From Limnovirga soli (GTDB taxonomy: Bacteria > Bacteroidota > Bacteroidia > Chitinophagales > Chitinophagaceae), in the NCBI RefSeq assembly GCF_013106755.1, contig NZ_WHPF01000004.1, positions 186,001 to 250,000 on the forward strand: DNA of 64,000 nucleotides, given 5' to 3'. Both the position numbers and the translations under genes were made by a program. This document shows positions 36,166 to 45,120 of this stretch, piece by piece. The first letter of the stretch is position 1; the number at the start of each line of letters is the position of its first letter. Below the pieces are notes generated by a model. The model saw only the letters and a program-made list of their open reading frames with translations, made no database searches and had not been told where the DNA came from.

Positions 36166-37002
36166 TTAAAGCGAAGCGCTATTATATAATACCGGATTTA
36201 ATGGTGAGTTAATGATAGTATCTACAGTAGCCCCGGGGCACCAGGTATTCCAATCATTTATCTGATCTTTGTTTTCCGGTTGTTTTAACTTCATGTCTTT
36301 ATCCATATAAATAATCGTCATCACCTTTCGCATAGTATTGGTGGTATTAGCCCCTGCACGATGAAAAAGCCAGCCCGAATGAAAACTTATTTCACCTGCA
36401 TCAAAGGGTTCAATTACATGTGTAAAATCGGTAACTCTCAGTTTGTTTTGTATTAGCCTTTCGCTCTCATCGCTAATTTCCAGATCTCTTCCTTCTGTAA
36501 TTTTATGACTGCCTGCACTGAACTCTAATGGCCCAAGTTCAAGTGGCGTGGCCTGTAAAGGTATCCATGCAGTGATGGTTTTATCTGATTGCAGCGGCCA
36601 ATAATATTGATCTGCATGCCATGGTGTTATGCCACCGCCACCTTCTTTAAACAGGGCCTGATCGTGGTATATACGCACTCCGCTGGTTTGCATTAGTTCG
36701 GAGGCAATTTTAGCAAGTCGTTTACTAAATATAAGTTGTTGTACTGTGTCATCCTCACGCCATAAATTAAAGAGTTGTAAAAAAGCTTTGCCATAGGTTG
36801 TTCTTTCCTCTAATGGCTTGCTTTGATTGTTCATAATGTTCACTCTGTGGGTAATAGCTTCCTGGAAATAGTTAAGCGTGGGTTCGTCTAAAACCTGTTT
36901 CAATTTTATATAATTGTACTTTTCATAAAAAGCTATCTGTGCTTCTTTTAAAGTATATGGCTCGTTTAAAAAATTGGCAATTGCTGCGGGCAACTGTGTC
37001 AT
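36166..37002 (-). CDS. Phytanoyl-CoA dioxygenase (PhyH) family Fe(II)/2OG oxygenase
   Basis: 278 aa using ATG 37002. The frame is open to 37233, but that part has no PhyH similarity and would overlap the divergent AraC gene, so the internal start is preferred. The double-stranded beta-helix iron site is visible as WHADQYYW (HxD) with the distal His in FHSGWLFHRAGAN; a SAGSHK motif lies between. These enzymes hydroxylate small molecules using 2-oxoglutarate and O2. The substrate is unknown. It is divergent from an AraC regulator with 129 bp between the starts, a typical regulator-target pair. Confidence 0.85.
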   Translation of the reverse strand: MTQLPAAIANFLNEPYTLKEAQIAFYEKYNYIKLKQVLDEPTLNYFQEAITHRVNIMNNQSKPLEERTTYGKAFLQLFNLWREDDTVQQLIFSKRLAKIASELMQTSGVRIYHDQALFKEGGGGITPWHADQYYWPLQSDKTITAWIPLQATPLELGPLEFSAGSHKITEGRDLEISDESERLIQNKLRVTDFTHVIEPFDAGEISFHSGWLFHRAGANTTNTMRKVMTIIYMDKDMKLKQPENKDQINDWNTWCPGATVDTIINSPLNPVLYNSASL

Positions 37003-37131
37003 AGTAATTTGTTTTAACAAAAATATTGTAGCGGCAGCAGCTGCGTTTGCACCTATTTGCCAATTTGTAGCACTATATTGACAGTTTAAAGTGATTATTG
37101 CATAATTTAGGGAAATATACTGTTTTACTAG

Positions 37132-37977
37132 ATGAGGGCTGCATTTGAAAATATTCCACTGCAAAAGGGCGAGCAGGCATTTCATGTGTTCAGGCTTGCC
37201 GTGCCTGCCTTTGAATTTAACTGGCATTATCATCCGGAATATGAGTTAACACTTATTAAAAGCGGCATGGGTAAAAGAATGGTGGGCGACAGTTATGCAG
37301 CATTTGATTCTGGTGATCTGGTGCTTACAGGATCGGGTTTGCCACATACATGGGCCAGTGAAAAAAAGAACAATAAAAAGGTAGTGGCAGAAGCTGTTGT
37401 AATACAATTCTCTGCAAATTTATTTGAGCCCTTGCTCCACTTTTCTGAGTTTAAAGCTATCAAAAAGATGTTGCTGCAAAGTAATCGCGGACTTGCTTTT
37501 TCATTCGACAAAGAGACTGTTGCGCTTATTGAATCTTTGCCGGAACTAAATGGTGCAGTGCGTATGGCTACCTTACTGCTTATTCTTGAAAAGCTTGCTT
37601 CTCAAAAACCTGAATATTTATCTTCAGTGGAATTTGTTGGCATGAAGGGAGAAGCAAATGAAAAACGGATAAATAAAATATGTGCCTATATTCAACATCA
37701 TTTTAATAAACCCCTGCAATTAGAAAAAGTTGCGGCGTATATTCATTTATCGCCCAGTGCGTTTTGTAAGTTTATGAAAAGGGCTTCGGGTAAAACCTTT
37801 TCTGATTATGTAAATGATGTACGCATTGCACATGCCTGTAAACTACTTACTGAGACGGATAAACCTGTTAGAACTATTGCATTTTCCTGTGGCTTTGAAT
37901 CGCTTACTTATTTTAACCGGGTATTTCTAAAAAAGAAGCATATTACCCCGAATATGTTCAGGCAAAAGAATAGTTGA
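37132..37977 (+). CDS. AraC-family transcriptional regulator with cupin sensor
   Basis: 281 aa. The N-terminal half is a cupin-type sensor (FNWHYHPEYELTLIKSGMG, DLVLTGSGLPHTW). The C-terminal AraC domain has two helix-turn-helix units (LEKVAAYIHLSPSAFCKFMK and IAFSCGFESLTYFNRVFLKK) and ends TPNMFRQK. It probably controls the divergent PhyH dioxygenase gene in response to a sugar-like or related ligand (inference). It uses TGA as stop, evidence that TGA is not recoded in this genome. Confidence 0.9.
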   Translation: MRAAFENIPLQKGEQAFHVFRLAVPAFEFNWHYHPEYELTLIKSGMGKRMVGDSYAAFDSGDLVLTGSGLPHTWASEKKNNKKVVAEAVVIQFSANLFEPLLHFSEFKAIKKMLLQSNRGLAFSFDKETVALIESLPELNGAVRMATLLLILEKLASQKPEYLSSVEFVGMKGEANEKRINKICAYIQHHFNKPLQLEKVAAYIHLSPSAFCKFMKRASGKTFSDYVNDVRIAHACKLLTETDKPVRTIAFSCGFESLTYFNRVFLKKKHITPNMFRQKNS

Positions 37978-38405
37978 GCTTTTGTGTATACAGACTTGAG
38001 GGCCAATTGTACCAGCGTGGTTTGCCAGCCTGGTTAAATATGCCAATTGGTTGGTGTTACAATAACATGCTATTTTATGTAATCGCCAGTTAGCGAAAAT
38101 GGAGTTGGCTTATTTCTTTCTTAGCGCCATAAATACAGGAAATCTTATTGGGTAGGTATAAAAGAATAATAAAACATTGTTTAAATACTGTTGTACCCGG
38201 CTTTGGTTTTTTATTAGGCTTTACTTGCGTCGCACTCTTGTACGGTTAGATACTATATGGAGCAAAACCAAATGGAAGATTAATGCAAAAAATGTATGGG
38301 AAGAAAGATAATTGGGAAGAAAATTTATATAGCATTCAGTCAGGAGCAGGAGGATAAAAGCTCCCTTGCTTACTCCGCTTCAGGCAGACATTCTGTCTAC
38401 TATGA
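37978..38405. other. Intergenic, no gene
   Basis: Between two convergent genes. It contains repeat copy E and short chance frames only. Confidence 0.55.
38193..38247 (-). repeat. Intergenic repeat family, copy E
   Basis: Core CTTGCGTCGCACTCTTGTAC (38224-38243) and the box TACCCGGC at 38194-38201. Confidence 0.85.
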
Positions 38406-39257
38406 TTACCAAAGCTTCCATTTACCTTTCTTTTTTGTTAACTCTTTAATGGTCTGTTTGGTTGTTGGTTTGGGTTTTGTTTTTTCTGATTCAAATTGTT
38501 GGTCTGCAACTTTAATAATCCACATGACAAAGTCGGCAACAAAACCGTTCATTGATTTATTATTGTCGTAATTAATTTGAACTTCTATCATGTCAATTTT
38601 TTCAATTAAGTGTGCTATCTGCTTGTGTCGAATAGGTAAGTACCATTTAATATTAAAGTTGTTGTCCCAATTCGCATAATTAGCAATTAATACCTCGGCA
38701 TTTTCAAAATCGTTTTTTGTAGGCTTTGTTGGTTGATTTATTCTCGTTGTCGCAATCAGGGTGTATCCATGCTCTGTATCTTTTATTGCTTCTAAAACAA
38801 CCGCTCCACCATAATTTCCATTTGTAAGTTTAAATGTCAAGCAGTCACCTTTCTCAAAAGGTGGCTGTTTGATTACTTTCTTTTTTCTAGATTTTGCTTT
38901 TGGCCTTTCAGTTTGTAAGTCCGCCAAGAATTTGTCAAGAACAACCTCTCTTTTTTTAATGTCTTTTTCATCAGCATCAAGTCGTCGCCAAACTTCCAGG
39001 TCTAACCCTGTTTCAATTATTTTTCTTACTTTTTCTAAAATCTCTGTATTAGGTTCCTTGCATTCCCATTGTGCTTTTGCAATTGCAAACCAAAAGTTGT
39101 TACAGTCGTCAGGTTCATTGATGATTTCTTGATTGTCGGCAATTAGCTTTTTTGAAATGTCTTCTACCGAAAGTCCTTCATTATAAAGGGCGAAAAATTC
39201 ATCGTATATGTCTGCGTAAGTGTCGTTAGATGATATTGCTGTTCCCCATGCTCCCAT
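38406..39257 (-). CDS. DUF4259-like cytoplasmic protein
   Basis: 283 aa, no signal peptide. The start MGAWGTAISSNDTYADIYDE is the typical opening of DUF4259-type proteins. Residues about 35-120 are helical (EPDDCNNFWFAIAKAQWECK), a Lys-rich linker follows (RPKAKSRKKKVIKQ), then a beta domain (GDCLTFKLTNGNYGGAVVLE) and a Lys-rich end. Function unknown. It stands alone between repeat copies E and F. The family match is from the N-terminal motif only. Confidence 0.6.
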   Translation of the reverse strand: MGAWGTAISSNDTYADIYDEFFALYNEGLSVEDISKKLIADNQEIINEPDDCNNFWFAIAKAQWECKEPNTEILEKVRKIIETGLDLEVWRRLDADEKDIKKREVVLDKFLADLQTERPKAKSRKKKVIKQPPFEKGDCLTFKLTNGNYGGAVVLEAIKDTEHGYTLIATTRINQPTKPTKNDFENAEVLIANYANWDNNFNIKWYLPIRHKQIAHLIEKIDMIEVQINYDNNKSMNGFVADFVMWIIKVADQQFESEKTKPKPTTKQTIKELTKKKGKWKLW

Positions 39258-39410
39258 AGTTTGGTAGTGTAAGTTTATAGTTGCCTATAACTCAAAAATA
39301 GACGAACGAAATAGCGTTCCCAAAAAAAAGTGTTCTCATACTTTATTTGGTCGATTGGCCAATAGCTGTTACTTTAATTTTGGGTGTTATAACAGCCCAT
39401 TCAATAATCC

Positions 39411-39466
39411 AACCGTACAAGAGTGCGACGCAAGCGGCGATGCCATGAAAACCATTTGCCGGGTAA
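39411..39466 (+). repeat. Intergenic repeat family, copy F
   Basis: AACCGTACAAG... core at 39415-39434, then GCGGCGATGCCATG and GCCGGGTAA: one of the two most complete copies. Confidence 0.9.
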
Positions 39467-39587
39467 CAAAAGCATTATTTTTCAAGAGTAGCAAAGAGGA
39501 AATTACAATGCTTTAGATAGATAGCTATGCCAGTTTATATACAGTTGGTTTAGTAAAAATACATATGCGCATTGTGCTTTAATGTGA

Positions 39588-39776
39588 TTAGCGCTGCAGT
39601 ATTCTGCCGGGGAGCATGATAATGCCTTTTAGTAAATTTAAAACCCCATCTACCGCAATGCCCAGTATTCTGAATGGAATGGTGAGTATCCAGAAAATGG
39701 GATAGAGTACCAATGCAAGTATGGCGAGTGGCCAGCAAAGTACAAAGAGGATGATCCAGGCAATAAATGTTATCAT
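39588..39776 (-). CDS. Small conserved membrane protein
   Basis: 62 aa: two or three hydrophobic helices (IAWIILFVLCWPLAILALV, YPIFWILTIPFRILGIAV, VLNLLKGIIMLPGRIL) with Arg at the end. Proteins of this size and pattern recur as unannotated small membrane proteins in Bacteroidota. It is preferred over the overlapping frame at 39550-39738, which lacks this pattern. Function unknown. Confidence 0.55.
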   Translation of the reverse strand: MITFIAWIILFVLCWPLAILALVLYPIFWILTIPFRILGIAVDGVLNLLKGIIMLPGRILQR

Positions 39777-40166
39777 GGTTTGAAGATAATTATTGCCTGT
39801 TGCTGCTCCAAGTGAAAATACATGAACGGCAGACGGTGCATTACTTTCTATTACTTCATTCCATTGTTTATGTGTTTGTATGGATATTCAAATCGCCAAA
39901 TGCCTGCCTGATACACAGCTAAAAATTAGTACGAAATAACCTGATGCTAAGGACATTCACAGAAGCAGGTATAAACGACGTTTTGTGTTGCCGGCGGAGG
40001 ACTTAGATGCTCTGTGCTTTTTCTCCAATCAACCAGTTTTATTACCATTGCTGTTATATTATTCTTAAACAGTCATTAAGCTTTAGTTAATCGCCTGTCT
40101 GGCGTTCTTGAATTAATTTGCACCCTTTCTTTAAGAATTTCATAGGCTTAGTTTCAATATCAACTC
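39777..40166. other. Intergenic, no gene
   Basis: 390 bp between divergent genes. No repeat copy or RNA gene seen; must hold both promoters, but no clear motif was recognised. Confidence 0.5.
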
Positions 40167-42455
40167 ATGAAGAATTGTATACTGCTGGTTATTGGTGTTT
40201 TTGTTGTTGGTAATGCATTTGCCAATCTTACACAAGGCAATTGGCGTTGGCGTAATAATAACGGAACAGAAACCACTGCCACCTGGAAAGCCGCAGAAAA
40301 CAACTCCATTTCCATAAGTGATACAAGTGCCCTAAGGCTTAGAATGGAAATCATCAATACCAATACCGATCCCAAAGATTTTTCTCAGCCCTTGCAATAT
40401 GCTACCAATATAAACGGTCCATGGGAGCAGGTGAATAACGTAAGTGCTGCATTTACAGTAGGGTATTCCTCCTTTGTTGCGCAAAATGAAGCTACCACTC
40501 AGCAGCTAACAGGTTATTCCGCAAGCTTATTTGTGCCGGGCCAGCTAATAGTTACTAATCCTATTTTTTTACAAACATTGGGCGCCACCACCAAAACCGA
40601 ATATGAATGGGTAATTAAACCCACCCCATATATTAAACCCGGTGCCACTTATTATTTCAAGTTAGCAGGTATGGATTATCCGGTGGTATTGCCTTCATTA
40701 ACAACATCCGCTAGTTTGCCTGTTCAGCCGGATATTTTAACCAATGGGGGCTTTGAAAGCGAATTAAAGGACTGGAAAACTTCTATCGGTATCGGAGTTG
40801 CAACATTTGCTACCACCACCAATCCTTATCATACCGGTAATAAAGCCATTAAAGTGGTAGTTACCAATAAGGGGGGTAACAATAAAATTAAATTAAAGCA
40901 TAAGCAATTTACCATTGATACTGCCGGCACATATGAGCTAAGGTTTTGGGCCCTTGCAGATATAAAAGACGCACTGTTGAATATTAATTTAAAAACTGCC
41001 ACCGCCACAAATGGCTGTACCTATAAAATCTATAACCGTTTCGATAATACAGCCAATGGCTGGCAAATGTATCATTATACCTTCAGGGTAAGCCAAAGCC
41101 CGGTAACACTGGAAATTAATTTTAATACCAACACCACCTACTATTTGGATGATGTGGAAATACTTGCTGCCAACCGTCCAGTAACAGATGTAGCCACACA
41201 ATATAAATGGCAATACCAGCAACAGGGCTATGGTTGGCTTTCCGGCGATAATGATAACTCCGTTAAATTACCCGATGGCAGCATTGCATGGATTTTCAGT
41301 GATTCTTTTTTAGGAACACCTGATGCACATTCCAATATCATCACCAATAATTCAATTGTAAATAACCTGATTGTGCACGAACAAAACGGACAATTCAACT
41401 CAATTTTTGGGGGCACTTCGGCCGCACCTGTTTCTTTATTCAGCCCCGGCAATGGCAATATTTTCTGGAATAGTGGGGGCGTAGTAGATGGCGGCAAACT
41501 AAAAATATTATTAATGGAAATTGGCGGCAGTGGCGCTTATCAAAATAAAACCTATATCGGTACCTTAACCCTGCCTGATTTACAGGTAGAAAGCCTGGTA
41601 GAATCGCCTTATCACGAAATAAATGCACCTAATACCATTTTTCAGGATAGTGGCTTTAATTATATCTACCTCAGCGAAAGGGTAAGCACTTTTGAAAATT
41701 ATACCCAGATAGCCAGGGTAGCTGCAGGCAAACTAAATAATAGCAGGCCATGGCAGTTTTATAAAAACGATGGCACCTGGAGTACCAGTTATACCAATGT
41801 AAAAAGAATTGTAAGTGGGGTAGAAGCAGCTTCCGTAAAAAAACTGGGGCCGGGTAACTATGTAATGTCGGGTGTACCCAATTTAACCAATGAGGTTGCC
41901 GTATGGTTTGCACCTGCGCCTGAGGGTCCATGGACAAACAAACAGGTAGTGGCCAATATCCCGCAGGAAGAAGGTGTGCTGCCCTACCAGGGGCATATTG
42001 ATGCGGGCAGTGGTGCTAATGGAGTATATACATTGTCTTATTCCGTGTACCCTTTTACCGGTTCAGTTCCGCAACAATTGTCAGATAAGGGTAGCTATAT
42101 TCCCTACTATATAAAGGCCAATTTACTGGCATTATCGCCTTTTACAAATAACAATATGGCAAGCGCAGCCGTGCAGCAATCTGTTACAAATAGCATAGCC
42201 AATCATACGGTGCAGGCATTTATAGCACCCAATCCGGTGCAAGGCGATATCCGGTTTACGCTAAGGGGATTCAAGGGGGCAAGTATAACTGCCAGGCTCA
42301 CCAGTTTGGCAGGCAAAATATTGTATACCCAACAACTGGCAGTAACTGAAAATGGCACTTATACCTTAACCTGTGCAAAGCCAGCTGCCGGCCTATATAT
42401 TTTGCAACTCATAGCCCCGCAACTTCGCCAAAACCTAAAAGTAATTGTGGAGTAA
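40167..42455 (+). CDS. T9SS-sorted secreted protein with CBM-like and propeller (DUF5005-like) domains
   Basis: 762 aa. Signal peptide ends GNAFA. Residues about 20-180 form an N-terminal beta domain. The segment ILTNGGFESELKDWKTS (about 190) begins a carbohydrate-binding-like jelly roll ending TYYLDDVEILA. A glycosidase-like beta-propeller follows (SGDNDNSVKLPDGSIAWIFS, VVDGGKLKILLMEIGG, QGHIDAGSGANGVYTLSYSV), similar to DUF5005/DUF4185-type proteins. The last about 80 residues (FIAPNPVQGDIRFTL, PAAGLYILQLI, LKVIVE) are a type A T9SS sorting domain, so the protein is exported across the outer membrane and attached or released. A role in glycan binding or hydrolysis is inferred. Confidence 0.75.
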   Translation: MKNCILLVIGVFVVGNAFANLTQGNWRWRNNNGTETTATWKAAENNSISISDTSALRLRMEIINTNTDPKDFSQPLQYATNINGPWEQVNNVSAAFTVGYSSFVAQNEATTQQLTGYSASLFVPGQLIVTNPIFLQTLGATTKTEYEWVIKPTPYIKPGATYYFKLAGMDYPVVLPSLTTSASLPVQPDILTNGGFESELKDWKTSIGIGVATFATTTNPYHTGNKAIKVVVTNKGGNNKIKLKHKQFTIDTAGTYELRFWALADIKDALLNINLKTATATNGCTYKIYNRFDNTANGWQMYHYTFRVSQSPVTLEINFNTNTTYYLDDVEILAANRPVTDVATQYKWQYQQQGYGWLSGDNDNSVKLPDGSIAWIFSDSFLGTPDAHSNIITNNSIVNNLIVHEQNGQFNSIFGGTSAAPVSLFSPGNGNIFWNSGGVVDGGKLKILLMEIGGSGAYQNKTYIGTLTLPDLQVESLVESPYHEINAPNTIFQDSGFNYIYLSERVSTFENYTQIARVAAGKLNNSRPWQFYKNDGTWSTSYTNVKRIVSGVEAASVKKLGPGNYVMSGVPNLTNEVAVWFAPAPEGPWTNKQVVANIPQEEGVLPYQGHIDAGSGANGVYTLSYSVYPFTGSVPQQLSDKGSYIPYYIKANLLALSPFTNNNMASAAVQQSVTNSIANHTVQAFIAPNPVQGDIRFTLRGFKGASITARLTSLAGKILYTQQLAVTENGTYTLTCAKPAAGLYILQLIAPQLRQNLKVIVE

Positions 42456-42467
42456 ATAATTTTTATT

Positions 42468-42520
42468 GGCCCGGCTATATCGCTGCAACCAGCTTCTCTT
42501 GCGTCGCACACTTGTACGTT
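42468..42520 (-). repeat. Intergenic repeat family, copy G
   Basis: Core CTTGCGTCGCACACTTGTAC at 42498-42517, box GGCCCGGC at 42469-42476, 13 bp after the stop of the T9SS gene. Confidence 0.85.
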
Positions 42521-42641
42521 CGGGATGCTCATCAGCTTTTAACAAAGGAATCCTGCGCATTTTGCTATCCGTTGGTGGAAATATTACCGGTTGCAGATAA
42601 TAATGTTGCTGGCAGGTCTTTTGTGTTCAGCAATCCTGTTG

Positions 42642-43349
42642 CTACTTAATTCCTCCAAAGGCACCAAAGCACATATTTTTATGCAATATTTCTACTTTTC
42701 TAAAGCCAACTTGTTTCATCAGGTCTAATTGATAATTGATGGACCTTGGTGAATCTTCTTTAGCTACATAGTCTAACACTTTTTGGCGATATTCTTTGCC
42801 ACTTAATCCTTCTAAATAGTCGCCATACCTTTCCCAGGTATATTCGTTTAGTAATGGGGTGTCTTGTGTAACTAAATCCGATATCATCAGGCAACCACCT
42901 GGTTTTAGCAGCGTAAAGAGTTTGCCAAATGTTGTTTCCCAATCTTTGTCGTCTCTTAAATGATGCAATACGGCACCTGCTAAAATAATATCGTAATAAT
43001 TTTCATTTAGTTTAACTTCTCTTATATCGCCTTGCACAATGGTTACCTTATTATTTGTTTTTTGGGAAACCCTTTCAAATGCTTTATCAAGCATAGGCAA
43101 ACTCAGGTCAACTAATGTGCAGTTTAAGTTGGCAATTTTTGTGAGCATCATTAAAGTATAATTTCCTCCACCACAACCTATGTCCAATAAATTGGTAGCA
43201 TCAGGCACAATTCTCTTCGCTGATTCTGTGATAAGTTCTAATGAAACTGTTGCATCAATTGTTGAAAGCTGTCCGGTGTCCAGGTTTGAAAATCGTTCCA
43301 CATCATTGTCAAACCGTTCTTTAATTTCTGCTACTGTTGATTTATTCAT
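42642..43349 (-). CDS. Class I SAM-dependent methyltransferase
   Basis: 235 aa. Motif I is NLLDIGCGGGNYTLMML (about 58-74), followed by CTLVDLSLPML (acidic residue binding the ribose), VQGDIREV and ILAGAVLHHL (motif IV region), and LKPGGCLMISDLV. This is the methyltransferase_25/11 type with no clue to its substrate. Single gene, flanked by repeat copy G downstream. The frame at 42760-42942 in the same strand is a shadow. Confidence 0.85.
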   Translation of the reverse strand: MNKSTVAEIKERFDNDVERFSNLDTGQLSTIDATVSLELITESAKRIVPDATNLLDIGCGGGNYTLMMLTKIANLNCTLVDLSLPMLDKAFERVSQKTNNKVTIVQGDIREVKLNENYYDIILAGAVLHHLRDDKDWETTFGKLFTLLKPGGCLMISDLVTQDTPLLNEYTWERYGDYLEGLSGKEYRQKVLDYVAKEDSPRSINYQLDLMKQVGFRKVEILHKNMCFGAFGGIK

Positions 43350-43551
43350 ATGCGTTTTGATTTGTTATAAACATCTTTTGATGGCGCAGCGGCGGTTCTT
43401 ACTCTTGCACCCAACTCAAAAATAGCCGAACCAAATACCTTTCCAAAAAAATGCGTTATTGATAATGGATATAATTATTGTGGGTTTTTTAAATAAATGG
43501 GGCGTTTATTTCTTACTGTCCCAAAAACCGCGAAGGTTACAGCAGCCTTAA

Positions 43552-44094
43552 TTATTGTACGGTTATTTTAAATTCCTTTGCAATGACATAATTTTCATCA
43601 ATGGTTATTAGCTTATAAGAAAATACTTCCCTGTTGGCTTCGAAATGAATTGTCGAAATGCCATGTTTAGTACAAACAGCTTCAACTTTTTTCGTAATTG
43701 AAATTGGAGCTTCTAACAATTTGCCACGCCCTTCCTTTAAATTGCCCACAAATGTGTCGAAAGTAAAATTGCATTGTTTATTTGTTATATATGTAATCCA
43801 ATTCCTAAAGCCTAAGGTTATTGAGTCAATTGCCTCTTTGATGTCACTAATTATTTTTTCAATATCAACTGCTTTGGAATTTATATAAGTTGTGGCAAAT
43901 TTTTCATTGTAGTCTAATAACAAAGGATGAGCCTCAAAATATTTCAGCTGACCATTAGTGCCTGCTAATAATTTGAACTCCTGTTTATCTTTAAGGTCAA
44001 TTAGAATTTTTTGTTCCCCAACTTTAATACTTATAAAAGTTGCTTGATAATGATCAATTTCACATATTTGATTGGCTATCTCTGTTATGTCCAT
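43552..44094 (-). CDS. Hypothetical protein
   Basis: 180 aa, no signal peptide or membrane span. Mixed alpha/beta: FISIKVGEQKILIDLKDKQ at the start, a helix IEKIISDIKEAIDSITLGF, and a C-terminal beta part ending AKEFKITV. No motif or family recognised. It is alone between the methyltransferase and a secreted protein gene. Confidence 0.5.
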   Translation of the reverse strand: MDITEIANQICEIDHYQATFISIKVGEQKILIDLKDKQEFKLLAGTNGQLKYFEAHPLLLDYNEKFATTYINSKAVDIEKIISDIKEAIDSITLGFRNWITYITNKQCNFTFDTFVGNLKEGRGKLLEAPISITKKVEAVCTKHGISTIHFEANREVFSYKLITIDENYVIAKEFKITVQ

Positions 44095-44227
44095 TGGGGC
44101 CTGTATAATTTTTCAGCTAACTCAAAAATAAAAGAACAAAATACCCTTTCCAAAAAATGCATTCTTCCACCGCTGCTGGGAGCAGGGTCCGAAATCCCTT
44201 GCTTACTCGCCCTATTAGCAATACTAT

Positions 44228-44794
44228 TTATGTTTTAAGTTTTTTAAGCTTATTTAGTTCTTCTTCACTTGAATGTTGCGTCAATCTGCATTTACTTGTA
44301 AAAAAGGTATTTTGTAATATAGTTCGCTTAATTTGCTTAATCCTGCGATTGTCTTTAGCCACTTCTTCTATCGAATAATCTATCCAACGGTCTGCATAAA
44401 TAATAAAGTCATAGTATGATGATGGAATTTGCGTATAATAAGGAGGAAACTGATAGCCACATGCAGTGCTTTGAGTACTTGTTAAAATATAAATTGTGTC
44501 GGGAAGTTGAGTTGAAGATTTAAAATTAATTTCTGGAATTAACTTGACTCGTACGAGATCTTCAAAACCGATTGAATATTTGTGCTTACCATATTTAATG
44601 CCTTGTTTATCCTGCCAAATGTAATTTCCTGCAGTTATAGTGTCAACACCAACTATTTTACCCATAACAACGAGTTCAGACCTTTTGTATTCTTCTTCTA
44701 TCGTTGGAATATAACAGGTGCATGCAAGCAGATTCTTGCAAAAAATAAGCGAGAATAAGAATACCCAAAAAGTTTTTGAATATATAGTTGTCAT
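44228..44794 (-). CDS. Secreted protein with NTR/TIMP-like Cys pattern
   Basis: 188 aa using ATG 44794, which gives a signal peptide ending NLLACTC; the longer frame to 44863 adds residues before it without merit. The mature N-terminus CTCYIPTIEEEYKRSELVVMG has the CxC followed by a Ser/Glu-Leu-Val-Val.Gly pattern seen in Bacteroidota proteins resembling the tissue-inhibitor-of-metalloprotease (netrin-like) fold. The rest is beta-rich (YSIGFEDLVRVKLIPEINF) with one more Cys. Function unknown; the fold assignment is tentative. Confidence 0.55.
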   Translation of the reverse strand: MTTIYSKTFWVFLFSLIFCKNLLACTCYIPTIEEEYKRSELVVMGKIVGVDTITAGNYIWQDKQGIKYGKHKYSIGFEDLVRVKLIPEINFKSSTQLPDTIYILTSTQSTACGYQFPPYYTQIPSSYYDFIIYADRWIDYSIEEVAKDNRRIKQIKRTILQNTFFTSKCRLTQHSSEEELNKLKKLKT

Positions 44795-45011
44795 TTGTGA
44801 TGCTGTTAAATCAAAATTAAATGAACTAAATACCCTTTCCAAAAATGCGATATTGAAAATCAAAGTGATTATCCTGCGTTTTCTAAAATAGTTGGGCCCT
44901 TATTGCTAAACCGTACTTTTTTAGGCAAGCTTATCCTTAGTATTTCACTATCATAACCAGCAATAAACATGGCTGTTTTTCAATACGCTTTATTACAAGC
45001 CCAGTAATACC

Positions 45012-45070
45012 CCAACCGTACAAGAGTGCGACGCAAGCGGCGATGCCAGGTGTTACCACAGCCGGTAACA
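45012..45070 (+). repeat. Intergenic repeat family, copy H
   Basis: CCAACC then core at 45018-45037, GCGGCGATGCC and GCCGGTAAC. It joins directly to the glutamate dehydrogenase terminator. Confidence 0.9.
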
Positions 45071-45098
45071 AAAAAGCCCTCTTTGCAGAAGGCTTTTT
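45071..45098 (-). terminator. Terminator of the glutamate dehydrogenase gene
   Basis: AAAAAGCC-CTCTTTGCAGAA-GGCTTTTT, with T-tracts on both sides; 23 bp beyond the stop at 45121. Confidence 0.8.
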
Positions 45099-45120
45099 GT
45101 ATAATTACATGTACCGGCTA

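Noticed and set aside
37003-37233. Longer N-terminus for the PhyH protein
   Set aside because: The extension overlaps the divergent AraC coding start and has no family similarity.
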